A stretch of DNA of 64,000 nt, taken from assembly GCA_964570625.1 (NCBI GenBank), contig CAZMYW010000029.1, forward strand, positions 34,162 through 98,161. The letters are read 5' to 3'. This DNA comes from JBFLXB01 sp964570625. GTDB taxonomy: Bacteria; Nitrospirota; Nitrospiria; 2-01-FULL-66-17. This document shows positions 7,543-15,551 of this stretch, one piece after another (position 1 is the first letter of the stretch; each line of letters starts with the position of its first letter). A model generated the notes under the pieces. The model saw nothing but the letters and a program-made list of their open reading frames with translations. It did not search any database and was not told the origin of the DNA. The position numbers were made by a program, and so were the translations under genes.

Positions 7543-8841
7543 TTACGCGGTCCCGAAGACGCGACGGAAGATCTCCTCGGTATACCTGACGAAATACGCG
7601 GGATCACAACACGCGGCGAGCGCCTTTGCGTCCAGGTGCGCCGTGACCGTGGGGTCGGTTTTCACCAACTCCGTGAACGCGCCCTCGCCCTTCCAGGCGC
7701 GCATCGCCAAACTCTGGACGATCGCGTAGGCATCCTCACGCACCAAACCGCGCTCCACCAGCGCCAGCATGACGCGCTGCGAATACACGAGCCCACCGGT
7801 CTGCTCCAAGTTCCTGCGCATTCGGTCCGGATACACCTGCAGCCGCTCAAGCAGCGCCGTAAAGCGATCGAGCATGTAGTCCAGCACAACAGTTGTGTCG
7901 GGAAAAATCACCCGCTCTACCGAGGAATGAGAAATGTCGCGCTCGTGCCACAACGCGACATTGTCGAGGGCCGCCTGGACATTGGCCTTCACCACCCGGG
8001 CCAGACCGGAAATATTCTCGGAGGCGACGGGATTGCGCTTATGGGGCATACTGGACGAGCCTTTTTGCCCTGACGCAAAATACTCTTCGGCCTCCAACAC
8101 TTCGGTTCGTTGCAGATGCCTGATTTCGACCGCAAACTTCTCCAGGCTCGCGGCGATCAAACCCAGACACGTCATGTACGCGGCGTGCCGATCGCGCTGA
8201 ATAATCTGGTTGGACACCGGATCGGGCGCGAGCCCCAGCGACGCGCAGGCGCGTGTTTCGATCGACGGCGGCAGGTGCGCGAACGTCCCCATGCTGCCCG
8301 AGAGTTTTCCGACGCCGATTTCCTCGTCGGCCCGCTCCAACCGCTTCCGGTGGCGCCCCACCTCTTCATACCAGATCGCAATTTTGAGGCCGAACGTGAT
8401 GGGCTCTCCGTGGACCCCGTGTGATCGGCCGATCATGACGGTATCGCGATGACGGTGGGCCAGGTCACGCAGGACGTTATGAAGGCGGGCGAGGTCCTCA
8501 CGCAAGATGGCCGTTGCGTCGCGCAGCGTGAGCGCAAGCGCGGTGTCGAGGACGTCGGACGACGTGAGTCCTTCGTGGAGGAAGCGTCCCTCAGGGCCTA
8601 CGGTTTCGGCCACGGCGTTCACAAACGCGAGCACGTCGTGCTGCGTGACCCGCTCCAACTCCTCAATCCGCGCTTCGTCGATCTTCGCGCGGGAACGAAT
8701 CGCCTCCACTGCAGCCCGGGGAATCATGCCTTCCGCCGCCATCGCGTCGCAGGCGGCAAGCTCTACCCGCAGCCACGTCTCATACTTACGCGACGTGGAC
8801 CACAACGCGCGCATCGCCGGCCGACTGTACCGATCAATCAC
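7543..8841 (-). CDS. purB: Adenylosuccinate lyase
   Basis: PurB catalyses fumarate elimination from SAICAR and adenylosuccinate. The GTG at 8841 (VIDRYSRPAMRALWS) preceded by AAGGAG with 8 nt spacing gives 432 aa, the normal length; the longer upstream frame runs through the preceding gene and is rejected. Signature GSSSMPHKRNPVASE is present, as are TSSDVLDTALAL and the catalytic His region (GRSHGVHGEPITFG). The gene lies 13 bp after the M17-like gene, and purS follows at 135 bp. It belongs to a minus-strand run with ribBA, ribH and nusB. Confidence 0.97.
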   Translation of the reverse strand: MIDRYSRPAMRALWSTSRKYETWLRVELAACDAMAAEGMIPRAAVEAIRSRAKIDEARIEELERVTQHDVLAFVNAVAETVGPEGRFLHEGLTSSDVLDTALALTLRDATAILREDLARLHNVLRDLAHRHRDTVMIGRSHGVHGEPITFGLKIAIWYEEVGRHRKRLERADEEIGVGKLSGSMGTFAHLPPSIETRACASLGLAPDPVSNQIIQRDRHAAYMTCLGLIAASLEKFAVEIRHLQRTEVLEAEEYFASGQKGSSSMPHKRNPVASENISGLARVVKANVQAALDNVALWHERDISHSSVERVIFPDTTVVLDYMLDRFTALLERLQVYPDRMRRNLEQTGGLVYSQRVMLALVERGLVREDAYAIVQSLAMRAWKGEGAFTELVKTDPTVTAHLDAKALAACCDPAYFVRYTEEIFRRVFGTA

Positions 8842-8854
8842 AATCCGGGCTCCT

Positions 8855-9355
8855 TCATACCCCCATCTCGCGAAGCCGCTGCTCAAGCTGTTGCGGTTGC
8901 TGGCCTTTCGGAACGACAAACGTGAGGTCGATTCCCGGTTCTTTCGACCCGTTGTGCCAGGCTTTGACAAACGTTCTGGCAATGATCACCGGATCGAGCC
9001 CACCTGCCTGCGTGCCCAACAATTCAACGGCTGCAGCCTTGACCTGAAGGGCACCCAACACCGGGCGGAGTCCCTCGGCGACCTGATGCAACACGAGGAG
9101 GGTGTAGTTCGACGACCGCCCCAGGCCGACGAACAGCACCCGCGGCGTGGCGAACGTCGGAACCGCCAGCAGCGCCGTCTCCGCCACACATCCGCTGACA
9201 TGACGATGTACGATCAGGCGCGAGAGCCCCCCGCCCGTCAGCCAGTCCACATGCCCGGCGAGGCCCTGCGGGGGCCGCACATCCTCGAAGAATCCCGTAA
9301 CCAGGATGTCGGCGCAGACGCGGGCCAGCGGCTCAGAGACGACCGTCACTCGCAT
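8855..9355 (-). CDS. Stand-alone leucyl aminopeptidase (M17) N-terminal-like domain protein
   Basis: 166 aa resembling the non-catalytic macro-like N-domain of M17 aminopeptidases: DVRPPQGLAGHVDWLTGG, RVLFVGLG and the late stretch ending LTFVVPKG fit it. The catalytic M17 domain (NTDAEGRLVLAD-type metal motif) is absent, and the gene ends cleanly with a TGA that forms part of the purB ribosome binding site. It overlaps nusB by 23 bp. A role in binding a nucleotide or metabolite is possible but not shown. The family call is moderately sure; the function is unknown. Confidence 0.7.
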   Translation of the reverse strand: MRVTVVSEPLARVCADILVTGFFEDVRPPQGLAGHVDWLTGGGLSRLIVHRHVSGCVAETALLAVPTFATPRVLFVGLGRSSNYTLLVLHQVAEGLRPVLGALQVKAAAVELLGTQAGGLDPVIIARTFVKAWHNGSKEPGIDLTFVVPKGQQPQQLEQRLREMGV

Positions 9356-9809
9356 GGACGCGCTCCGCCTCCCGCTGCGCCATCACCCCCGGGTCGTGTT
9401 TGACGATATCGTCCAGGATGCCGTTGACGAACGCCCCAGAATCTTCCCCCCCATATTTTTTGGCGATATCGATGGCTTCGTTCAACACGACGCGTTCGGG
9501 AATATCCGGGACATACAGCAGTTCGTAGACCGCCACGCGCAGGACGTTGCGATCCACCGCCGCCATTCGAGCCATCGCCCAGTTTCGGGCGTGACGCGCG
9601 ATGACCGCGTCGATATCCTCAACGTGAGCCGCCACTCCGCGCACGAGCGTCTCCGCAAAGGTCTGGACCTCCGGTGCCGCACGGCGTTCGGACCAAAACG
9701 CGCCGAAATCGGACACCTCGCGGCCGGCGGTCGGCTGACCGGCGCCAGTAAGGTCGGAGCCGAACAGGAGTTGCAACGCGTACTCTCTTCCTTTACGACG
9801 CAGACCCAC
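9333..9809 (-). CDS. nusB: Transcription antitermination factor NusB
   Basis: 158-aa all-helical RNA-binding protein with the N-terminal Arg-rich motif (RRKGREYALQLLFG) and the C-terminal signature (RVVLNEAIDIAKKYGGEDSGAFVNGILD). It binds boxA with NusE/S10 in rRNA antitermination. The start is a GTG one base after the ribH stop. The ribBA-ribH-nusB order is a common bacterial arrangement. The C-terminal tail (VMAQREAERVHASDGRL) extends beyond the usual end and overlaps the next gene. Confidence 0.96.
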   Translation of the reverse strand: MGLRRKGREYALQLLFGSDLTGAGQPTAGREVSDFGAFWSERRAAPEVQTFAETLVRGVAAHVEDIDAVIARHARNWAMARMAAVDRNVLRVAVYELLYVPDIPERVVLNEAIDIAKKYGGEDSGAFVNGILDDIVKHDPGVMAQREAERVHASDGRL

Positions 9810-9810
9810 G

Positions 9811-10323
9811 TCACTCCCTTTGCGCGAATTGTTTGGCGAGAAGCGCCATCTCGATCGCGGTGCGCGCGGCTTCCGCGCCCCGATTGAGGCCTGCTGGGTC
9901 CGCCCGCTCTTCCGCCTGCTCCACCGTCTCGGTGGTGAGGACTCCGAACACGATGGGCCGCCCTTCGGTCAGCGCCACGTTCATGATGCCCTCGGATACG
10001 GCCCGTGCAATATATTCGAAGTGCGGCGTGCCGCCGCGGATCACCGCGCCTAAACAAATGACGGCGTCGACTCGCCCGTCTCGGCACAACCACTGCGCCG
10101 CCAGAGGCAACTCAAACGCGCCCGGCACGTGCACCACCCTAACGGTGCGTCGATCCACGCCGTGAGACGCGAGGGTCGCCAGGGCGGCAGTAACCAATTG
10201 CTCCGTGATCCCTTCATTAAATCGGCTGGCGGCGATGGCCACGCGCAGACCGCGTCCCGAACCGGCACGGGTTGCGGCCCGAGACCGCCGACCCGGGCCC
10301 TTACCCGCACTACGCGGCGTCAT
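9811..10323 (-). CDS. ribH: 6,7-dimethyl-8-ribityllumazine synthase
   Basis: 170 aa. Joins the pyrimidine intermediate and dihydroxybutanone phosphate in riboflavin synthesis. Motifs: ASRFNEGIT, VPGAFELPLAAQ, CLGAVIRGGTPHFEYIA with the catalytic His region, and FGVLTTETVEQAEERA. A basic N-terminal extension of about 25 residues precedes the core. The start ATG overlaps the ribBA stop (ATGA), and nusB starts one base downstream. No FMN riboswitch is visible upstream of this unit. Confidence 0.97.
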   Translation of the reverse strand: MTPRSAGKGPGRRSRAATRAGSGRGLRVAIAASRFNEGITEQLVTAALATLASHGVDRRTVRVVHVPGAFELPLAAQWLCRDGRVDAVICLGAVIRGGTPHFEYIARAVSEGIMNVALTEGRPIVFGVLTTETVEQAEERADPAGLNRGAEAARTAIEMALLAKQFAQRE

Positions 10324-11522
10324 ACGCGGTTGAGCATGTGGCCGAGCTTCTGCTTCTTCGTCCGGAGATACTCGCGGTTGCCTTCGTGAGGATGCGTCTC
10401 GATCGGAACCCGCTCCGTCACCGTCAGCCCGTACCCATCCAGCCCGACCACTTTCCGAGGGTTGTTCGTCATCAATCGAATCCGTCTGATGCCGAGATCC
10501 ACGAGAATTTGGGCGCCGATCCCGTAATCGCGCAAATCGGGTTCAAAACCGAGGGCGAGGTTCGCCTCCACCGTGTCTTGGCCGTGGTCTTGCAACGTGT
10601 ACGCCTTGATCTTGTTGACCAGCCCGATTCCTCGGCCCTCTTGATTGAGGTACAGGAGCACGCCACTGCCTTCTTTCTCGATCTGAGCCATTGCAGCGTG
10701 TAGTTGGTCGCCGCAGTCGCACCGCATGGAACTGAACACGTCGCCCGTCACACACCCCGAATGCACTCGAACGAGCGCCACGTCGTCCTGACTGACCGCG
10801 CCTTTCACCAGCGCGACGTGTGTCCCGTGGTCGATCGTATTTTCGTACACCACCACGTGGAAATCTCCGTAACGGGTCGGCAGTTCCGCCTCGGCGAGAC
10901 GACGAATGAACGACTCCCGCTTCAAGCGGTACTCGATCAGGTGTTTGATCGTGACCACCTTGAGGCCGTGCTCGCGCGCAAACGCCCTGAGCTCGGGCAC
11001 CCGTGACATGGTGCCGTCTTCATTCATGATTTCGCAGATGACGCCCGCCGGGGTCAGCCCCGCCAAACGCGCCAAGTCGACCGACCCCTCGGTCTGTCCC
11101 GCACGTTTGAGCACGCCTCCGGGCTGCGCGCGGATTGGAAACACGTGTCCTGGCTTGGCGAGGTCCGAGGGCTTCGTCGCGGGGTCGATGATCGTGCGGA
11201 TGGTCGCAGCGCGATCGCCGGCCGAAATCCCGGTGGTGACGCCGGCACGTGCGTCAACCGAGACCGTGAACGCCGTGCCGAACGTGGCGGTATTTTCCGA
11301 CGCCATGGGGCCCAATTGCAGGGCATCCGCACGCTCGGGCGTCAGCGTGACGCAGACCAAGCCTCGGGCATGCCGAGCCATGAAGTTGATGGCTTCGGGG
11401 GTTACCTTTTCCGCAGCCAATACGAGGTCCCCCTCATTTTCCCGGTCCTCGTCGTCGATCAAAATAACCATCCGGCCGGCTGCGACTTCGGCGATGGCGG
11501 ATTCGATGGTGTCAAATTCCAT
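10320..11522 (-). CDS. ribBA: Bifunctional 3,4-dihydroxy-2-butanone-4-phosphate synthase / GTP cyclohydrolase II
   Basis: 400 aa from the ATG at 11522 (MEFDTIESAIAEV), preceded by AGGA 8 nt upstream; the longer frame adds 20 unsupported residues. The N-terminal RibB domain has DDEDRENEGDL and HARGLVCV; the C-terminal RibA domain has the zinc cysteines in HSGCVTGDVFSSMRCDCGDQL, then EGRGIGLVNK. It supplies both precursors for ribH, which starts within its stop codon. In the 85-bp gap to the TPR gene no riboswitch motif was recognised. Confidence 0.97.
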   Translation of the reverse strand: MEFDTIESAIAEVAAGRMVILIDDEDRENEGDLVLAAEKVTPEAINFMARHARGLVCVTLTPERADALQLGPMASENTATFGTAFTVSVDARAGVTTGISAGDRAATIRTIIDPATKPSDLAKPGHVFPIRAQPGGVLKRAGQTEGSVDLARLAGLTPAGVICEIMNEDGTMSRVPELRAFAREHGLKVVTIKHLIEYRLKRESFIRRLAEAELPTRYGDFHVVVYENTIDHGTHVALVKGAVSQDDVALVRVHSGCVTGDVFSSMRCDCGDQLHAAMAQIEKEGSGVLLYLNQEGRGIGLVNKIKAYTLQDHGQDTVEANLALGFEPDLRDYGIGAQILVDLGIRRIRLMTNNPRKVVGLDGYGLTVTERVPIETHPHEGNREYLRTKKQKLGHMLNRV

Positions 11523-11609
11523 TGATTTTTCCTGGAGTTTGGCTGAGATTCCTATCATAGAAAAGCCCACAGGCTTTGTCAATTGCGCCCCCCCCAGTCG
11601 CCCCCTCCG

Positions 11610-13343
11610 CTACTGCGCGTGCGATGGGGGAAGACCGCCGTCGCTGCCATCGAGTTCAGCCAATCGTTGCCGCGCCTTCTGCATGTTGAGCATCGTGCCG
11701 GGCTGACGGGGTGCCAGCTCCAGGAACCGCCGATAGGCGGCCGCAGCCTGGTCACGATGTCCAGCGCCCTGCAGAATGAGGCCCAGGTTGAAGTACGGCG
11801 TGGCCAAGTCCGGCGTCACACGGACCGCGGCGCGAAACGCGTCCATCGCTTGATCGCGATCGCCGCTCGCGAGGTAGATCGCCCCCAGGTTGTTGTACAA
11901 CATGCCGTTGCTGGGAAATCGCTCCAACGCCCGTTGATAGATCTCCGCCGCCGCCGGGTACTCGCCACGGGCCTGAAACGCGGCCCCCAGATTCACATAC
12001 GCCGCCTGGTTCCCCGACGCCTTGTCGAGCACATCGCGCCACAAGCTGATGTCGTCCCGCCACACGGGGTTCCGCAGGACCACGGCCATGCCCATCGCCC
12101 CGAGCAATAGCAGCACCCCGGCACGCCGAGCCATCCGCCGCTTCGCGACACCGTCTCTCTCCCAGGCCCAGGCCAACAACGGACCGGCGACCAACGTAAC
12201 CGCCGCGGCGGACAGATACCCTCGGTTTTCCTGATACAGCGCGAGCGTGGTCATCATCGTCAAGGGCACCAGGGGGACTAGCGCGACCACAAACCACATG
12301 GCCGAATACGCGAGCACGGGCGCGCGGCGACGGACCACCGTCCCGGCTATCAGGAGACTCGCCACGACCGTCACGGCGCCGAACGCCTGGAGTGTGAGGT
12401 GGCGGATCGGGCCGAACGGGTGTGAAATCGACAGATTGATGGGAACCAGCTGGCCGCTCAGCGTTTTCGCCACCACGGCGGCAAACGTCAGTCCGACCGT
12501 CACCAGGTCCCCGTGGTACGCTGCAGGCATCACGTCCGCCATCATGACACGGCGGAACACCACGTAAGCGAGGGTGAGCGCCACGAACGGCACATGAGGC
12601 TGTATCCAGCGCCGCAGGTTCGACCACTGCCTCTGGCCAACGATCACGTCGTACCCGATCAACAACACCGGGACGATCACCGCAGCCTCCTTAGCCAGCA
12701 ATGACGCCAGGTACGCCACGACCGACAGCACTAGCAGGGTCACTCGTCCGCTCGCACGATATCGGATAAATCCGACGACCGCGGCCAACGCCGCCACGCT
12801 ATAGAGGACAGACGAGCGCGCCGTGATGTAGTTCACGGCCTCGGTATGGATCGGATGCAGGGCAAAGACCAAACCACCGAGCCACGCCGCACCCGCCTGG
12901 CCCGATAGATTCCATACGAGCAGAACCACCACGAGCGCCGCGGCCACGTGCAGCGCGATGTTGATGACGTGGTAGCCCTCGGGGTTGGACTTTCCCCACC
13001 AGTAATTGAGCCCGTAACTCGCCATCACGAGTGGACGATACGACGCCCCCCCTTCTTGTTTGCCGATCGCGACGGACCAAAAATGCTCGGGCACCCGTTC
13101 GACGTGTTGGACCGACGGGTTCTGGAGGATCGTCGACACGTCATCGTAGTGAAAGCTGTTGGGCAGCGAATTCGCGTAGACGGCGACCGTGGCGCCGATC
13201 AACACCGCCCAGCCCCACCAAGGCAGCGGCGGAGCGGCGGAGCGAGGCGGATCAACCCTGGAGAATCGGGCGGTCACCGATCGGACCACACGCCGCCAGC
13301 CGTTGGTTGCGTTCTTCGTGGGAGCAGACCGTGGAGAACTCAC
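11610..13343 (-). CDS. TMTC-like polytopic membrane protein with C-terminal TPR repeats
   Basis: About 577 aa from a GTG at 13343, 18 nt after the desulfurase-like stop; the open frame upstream of that only shadows the previous gene. It starts with a basic segment, then about 9-11 transmembrane helices with the GT-C-type early loop NSFHYDDVSTI, and GLVFALHPIHTEAVNYITAR as in TMTC/DUF1736-type O-mannosyltransferases. Three to four TPR units follow (AAYVNLGAAFQARGEYPAAA, MLYNNLGAIYLASGDRDQAM, TPYFNLGLILQGAGHRDQAA). Likely a lipid-linked-sugar glycosyltransferase of the inner membrane; substrate unknown. The start codon is uncertain. Confidence 0.8.
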   Translation of the reverse strand: MSSPRSAPTKNATNGWRRVVRSVTARFSRVDPPRSAAPPLPWWGWAVLIGATVAVYANSLPNSFHYDDVSTILQNPSVQHVERVPEHFWSVAIGKQEGGASYRPLVMASYGLNYWWGKSNPEGYHVINIALHVAAALVVVLLVWNLSGQAGAAWLGGLVFALHPIHTEAVNYITARSSVLYSVAALAAVVGFIRYRASGRVTLLVLSVVAYLASLLAKEAAVIVPVLLIGYDVIVGQRQWSNLRRWIQPHVPFVALTLAYVVFRRVMMADVMPAAYHGDLVTVGLTFAAVVAKTLSGQLVPINLSISHPFGPIRHLTLQAFGAVTVVASLLIAGTVVRRRAPVLAYSAMWFVVALVPLVPLTMMTTLALYQENRGYLSAAAVTLVAGPLLAWAWERDGVAKRRMARRAGVLLLLGAMGMAVVLRNPVWRDDISLWRDVLDKASGNQAAYVNLGAAFQARGEYPAAAEIYQRALERFPSNGMLYNNLGAIYLASGDRDQAMDAFRAAVRVTPDLATPYFNLGLILQGAGHRDQAAAAYRRFLELAPRQPGTMLNMQKARQRLAELDGSDGGLPPSHAQ

Positions 13344-13360
13344 GACGGTAATCGAATCGA

Positions 13361-14530
13361 CTACCGAACAGGCCGGTACAACGGAGACAGACGGCGCAGG
13401 CGTTCGATTATAGGTGGCACACTCCGCAGCACCTCGTGAATCTGTTGCTCGGTGGTCTCGCGGTCGAGCGAGAAGACCACCGAGCCCTGGGCCCGCGTCG
13501 CCTCGATGCCCACCGCCGTCAACACGTGGGAGACCTGCGACGAGACCGTGAAATCGCTGCACGCGGATCCACTGGCGGCTGCCACACCGATTTGGCCCAA
13601 CGCCCGCACGAAGGCTTCCCCCTCGAGATACTCCACACACGCGCTGACATGACCCGGCAACCGCTGGTCGGGATGCCCGGTCAACAAGACACCCGCAATT
13701 TCCGCAAGACATTTGGCCAACACGTGATGCAGCCCGAGCATCGACGCCTGCCACGCCTTCCCGTGTTCCATGACGAGACCCGCCGCGCGCCCCATCCCAG
13801 CAATCGCCGGGACGTTGTGCCCCCCCGCCCGCCGCCCGCCCTCCTGCACGCCGCCGACCACGATCGGTCCGAGCCGCACACCGCGTCGCACATACAGACA
13901 GCCCACGCCAGGAGGTCCATAAAACTGATTGGCTGCGAGGCTCAGCGCATCTACGCCCAGCGTGCGCATGTCCAGCGGGATCCGCCCTCCAGCCGCCACC
14001 GCATCGGTATGAACGACCACACCCCGCTCGCGCGCGACTCGCGCGATTTCGGCGATCGGCTGGATCGTGCCGATTTCCGGGTTTGCCGTTTGGATCGAAA
14101 CCAGAGCCGTATCGGGTCGGATAGCCGTGGCGATCGCGCCAGGATCCACCAAGCCGTGACGATCAACCGGAATGATGGTCAGCGCGGCGCCTTCATGTTC
14201 CAGACATCGCGCCGTCTCCAGGATCGATGGATGCTCGATCGCGGAAACGATGAGATGCCGGCCCCGCTTGGCGAGCGGTGCCATGAGCCCCCGCAACGCC
14301 AACGTGTTGGACTCGGTCCCGCTGCCGGCAAAGACGATTTCTCGGGCCTCGCACCCGAGCAACCCGGCGACTTGACCGCGCGCGTCCTCCACCGCGGCGC
14401 GCGGTTTCTCTCCGAACCCGTGCAACGACATCGGATTGCCGAAGTTCTCGGTCAACCACGGCAACATGGCGGCCACCACGTCCGGGTGCGGTTTGGTCGC
14501 GGCGATCGCGTCGAGGTAGATGGGCGGCAT
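13361..14530 (-). CDS. Cysteine desulfurase-like (NifS/IscS fold) protein lacking the PLP-binding lysine
   Basis: 389 aa, full length for the family. Retained: YLDAIAATKPHPDV, the PLP-phosphate loop GSGTESNTLAL, His in AIEHPSILET, HTDAV, and the loop Cys in AASGSACSDF. At the position of the SxxHK motif, whose Lys forms the Schiff base, the sequence is SLAANQFYGPPGVG, so His becomes Asn and Lys becomes Gln; the Gln of DAVQ is also Ala. I re-read the codons (GCC AAT CAG TTT), so this is not a frame error. It is divergent from a DsrE/F/H trio 84 bp away, suggesting a sulfur-relay role as a non-desulfurating partner or an altered PLP enzyme. Start chosen at ATG 14530 (a GTG is one codon earlier). 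Confidence 0.85.
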   Translation of the reverse strand: MPPIYLDAIAATKPHPDVVAAMLPWLTENFGNPMSLHGFGEKPRAAVEDARGQVAGLLGCEAREIVFAGSGTESNTLALRGLMAPLAKRGRHLIVSAIEHPSILETARCLEHEGAALTIIPVDRHGLVDPGAIATAIRPDTALVSIQTANPEIGTIQPIAEIARVARERGVVVHTDAVAAGGRIPLDMRTLGVDALSLAANQFYGPPGVGCLYVRRGVRLGPIVVGGVQEGGRRAGGHNVPAIAGMGRAAGLVMEHGKAWQASMLGLHHVLAKCLAEIAGVLLTGHPDQRLPGHVSACVEYLEGEAFVRALGQIGVAAASGSACSDFTVSSQVSHVLTAVGIEATRAQGSVVFSLDRETTEQQIHEVLRSVPPIIERLRRLSPLYRPVR

Positions 14531-14614
14531 CACGGCGGCATTCTATCACGCCGGACGCTCCACGCGACAAGCGCCGCGTTGACGCGCCGCTTGGTGGGGT
14601 GCTAGCATCGGCCG

Positions 14615-14932
14615 GTGTCTGCAACCCGCCGCAAGCTCGGGCTCCTGCTGTCCACCGGCCCCGAGCATCCCAATCTCGACACCGTGGCCACCTTGTCGGA
14701 TACCGCGTTGCGTCGCGGCGACGACGTCTATCTGTATTTGATCGACGAGGGCACGCGCTGCCTGGACACGCCGTCCGTTCAGCGCCTACCCGGACAGGGA
14801 GCCAAACTCTTCGTGTGTGCCTTCGGCGCACAGAAGATGGGGGTGCCGATCGACGACCGGGCCACGTTCTGCGGCCTGGTCGTGCTCTCGGACATCATCA
14901 CCGGCTGCGACCGGTTTCTCGCGTTCGACTGA
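14615..14932 (+). CDS. DsrE/TusD-like sulfur-relay protein
   Basis: 105 aa with a DsrE fold: LGLLLSTGPEHPNLDTV, then LRRGDDVYLYLIDEGT, and a conserved-position Cys68 in KLFVCAFGAQKMGV, where TusD/DsrE carry the persulfide-accepting cysteine. The start is a GTG. Its TGA overlaps the next ATG (TGATG). The first of three small tandem proteins in the order D-C-B, as in tusDCB and dsrEFH. It is divergent from the desulfurase-like gene. Dissimilatory sulfite reductase genes are not present nearby, so tRNA thiolation or general sulfane-sulfur handling is as likely as sulfur oxidation. Confidence 0.78.
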   Translation: MSATRRKLGLLLSTGPEHPNLDTVATLSDTALRRGDDVYLYLIDEGTRCLDTPSVQRLPGQGAKLFVCAFGAQKMGVPIDDRATFCGLVVLSDIITGCDRFLAFD

Positions 14933-15285
14933 TGCCGGCCCGCCGCATCCTCGTGTTGATCACCGGTGATCCCATGACCAGCGCCCGGCCGGGTGAGGCC
15001 ATCCGCATCGCCCTCGGCTTAGGCAGCGGGACCCATACCGTGTCGGTGGCGCTCCGGGGGCCCGCGGCGGGACTCCTGTTCCCCGAAGCCGAGGATTCCG
15101 CCTGCGCGGATGAGGTGGCAACGTACCTGCCTTCGTTGGCCGAGGCGCTGGAGCCGGGTTTCTACGTCGAGCGCTCCGCGCTCAAAGGCCGCGATCCCGA
15201 TGAAAGCGACTATCGAATCGTCCCGGTCGATCCACCGGACATCGCGAAGTTGATCACTCAAGCGGACCGATTCGTCATCTTCTGA
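14932..15285 (+). CDS. DsrF/TusC-like small protein
   Basis: 117 aa starting at the ATG that overlaps the previous TGA. The opening ILVLITGDPMTSARPGEAIRI and closing DIAKLITQADRFVIF resemble the alternating beta/alpha pattern of the DsrE/F fold, and position two of three in the operon fits TusC/DsrF. The one internal Cys (DSACADE) is not at the usual site. The assignment depends partly on context. It is followed 5 bp later by the third gene. Confidence 0.62.
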   Translation: MPARRILVLITGDPMTSARPGEAIRIALGLGSGTHTVSVALRGPAAGLLFPEAEDSACADEVATYLPSLAEALEPGFYVERSALKGRDPDESDYRIVPVDPPDIAKLITQADRFVIF

Positions 15286-15290
15286 CGCCT

Positions 15291-15548
15291 GTGACGCGCA
15301 TCCTGCACATCATCAAGTCCGCCGGAGCGATCCATCCGTGGGATCTACTCGCGCAGGCCGCTCCCGCGGAGTCCTGCTCCGTCGTGTTGGTTCAAGACGC
15401 GGTCACGGCACACCGGTCCGCGCCCTGTCCGATCTTCGCGCTCGCCCGCGACGTGCAAACACGAGGAGCCGATACCCCTCATCCCGTCATCGACGACGAT
15501 CGGTTCTTGGAAATGATTTGGGAGGCCGACTCTGTCGCGGTGTGGTGA
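15291..15548 (+). CDS. DsrH/TusB-like small protein
   Basis: 85 aa from a GTG. The beginning (TRILHIIKSAGAIHPWDLL) and end (DDRFLEMIWEADSVAVW) resemble DsrH/TusB, the smallest member of the heterohexameric relay complex. The C-terminal catalytic Cys seen in many DsrH proteins is absent here; cysteines sit at the middle (SCSVVL, APCPIF). Third gene of the trio and convergent with the next unknown gene. Confidence 0.6.
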   Translation: MTRILHIIKSAGAIHPWDLLAQAAPAESCSVVLVQDAVTAHRSAPCPIFALARDVQTRGADTPHPVIDDDRFLEMIWEADSVAVW

Positions 15549-15551
15549 ACG

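Noticed and set aside
10310..11610. FMN or TPP riboswitch before ribBA or thiE
   Set aside because: None of the conserved motifs (for example CUGAGA or AGGGGCGGGG-type) was found.
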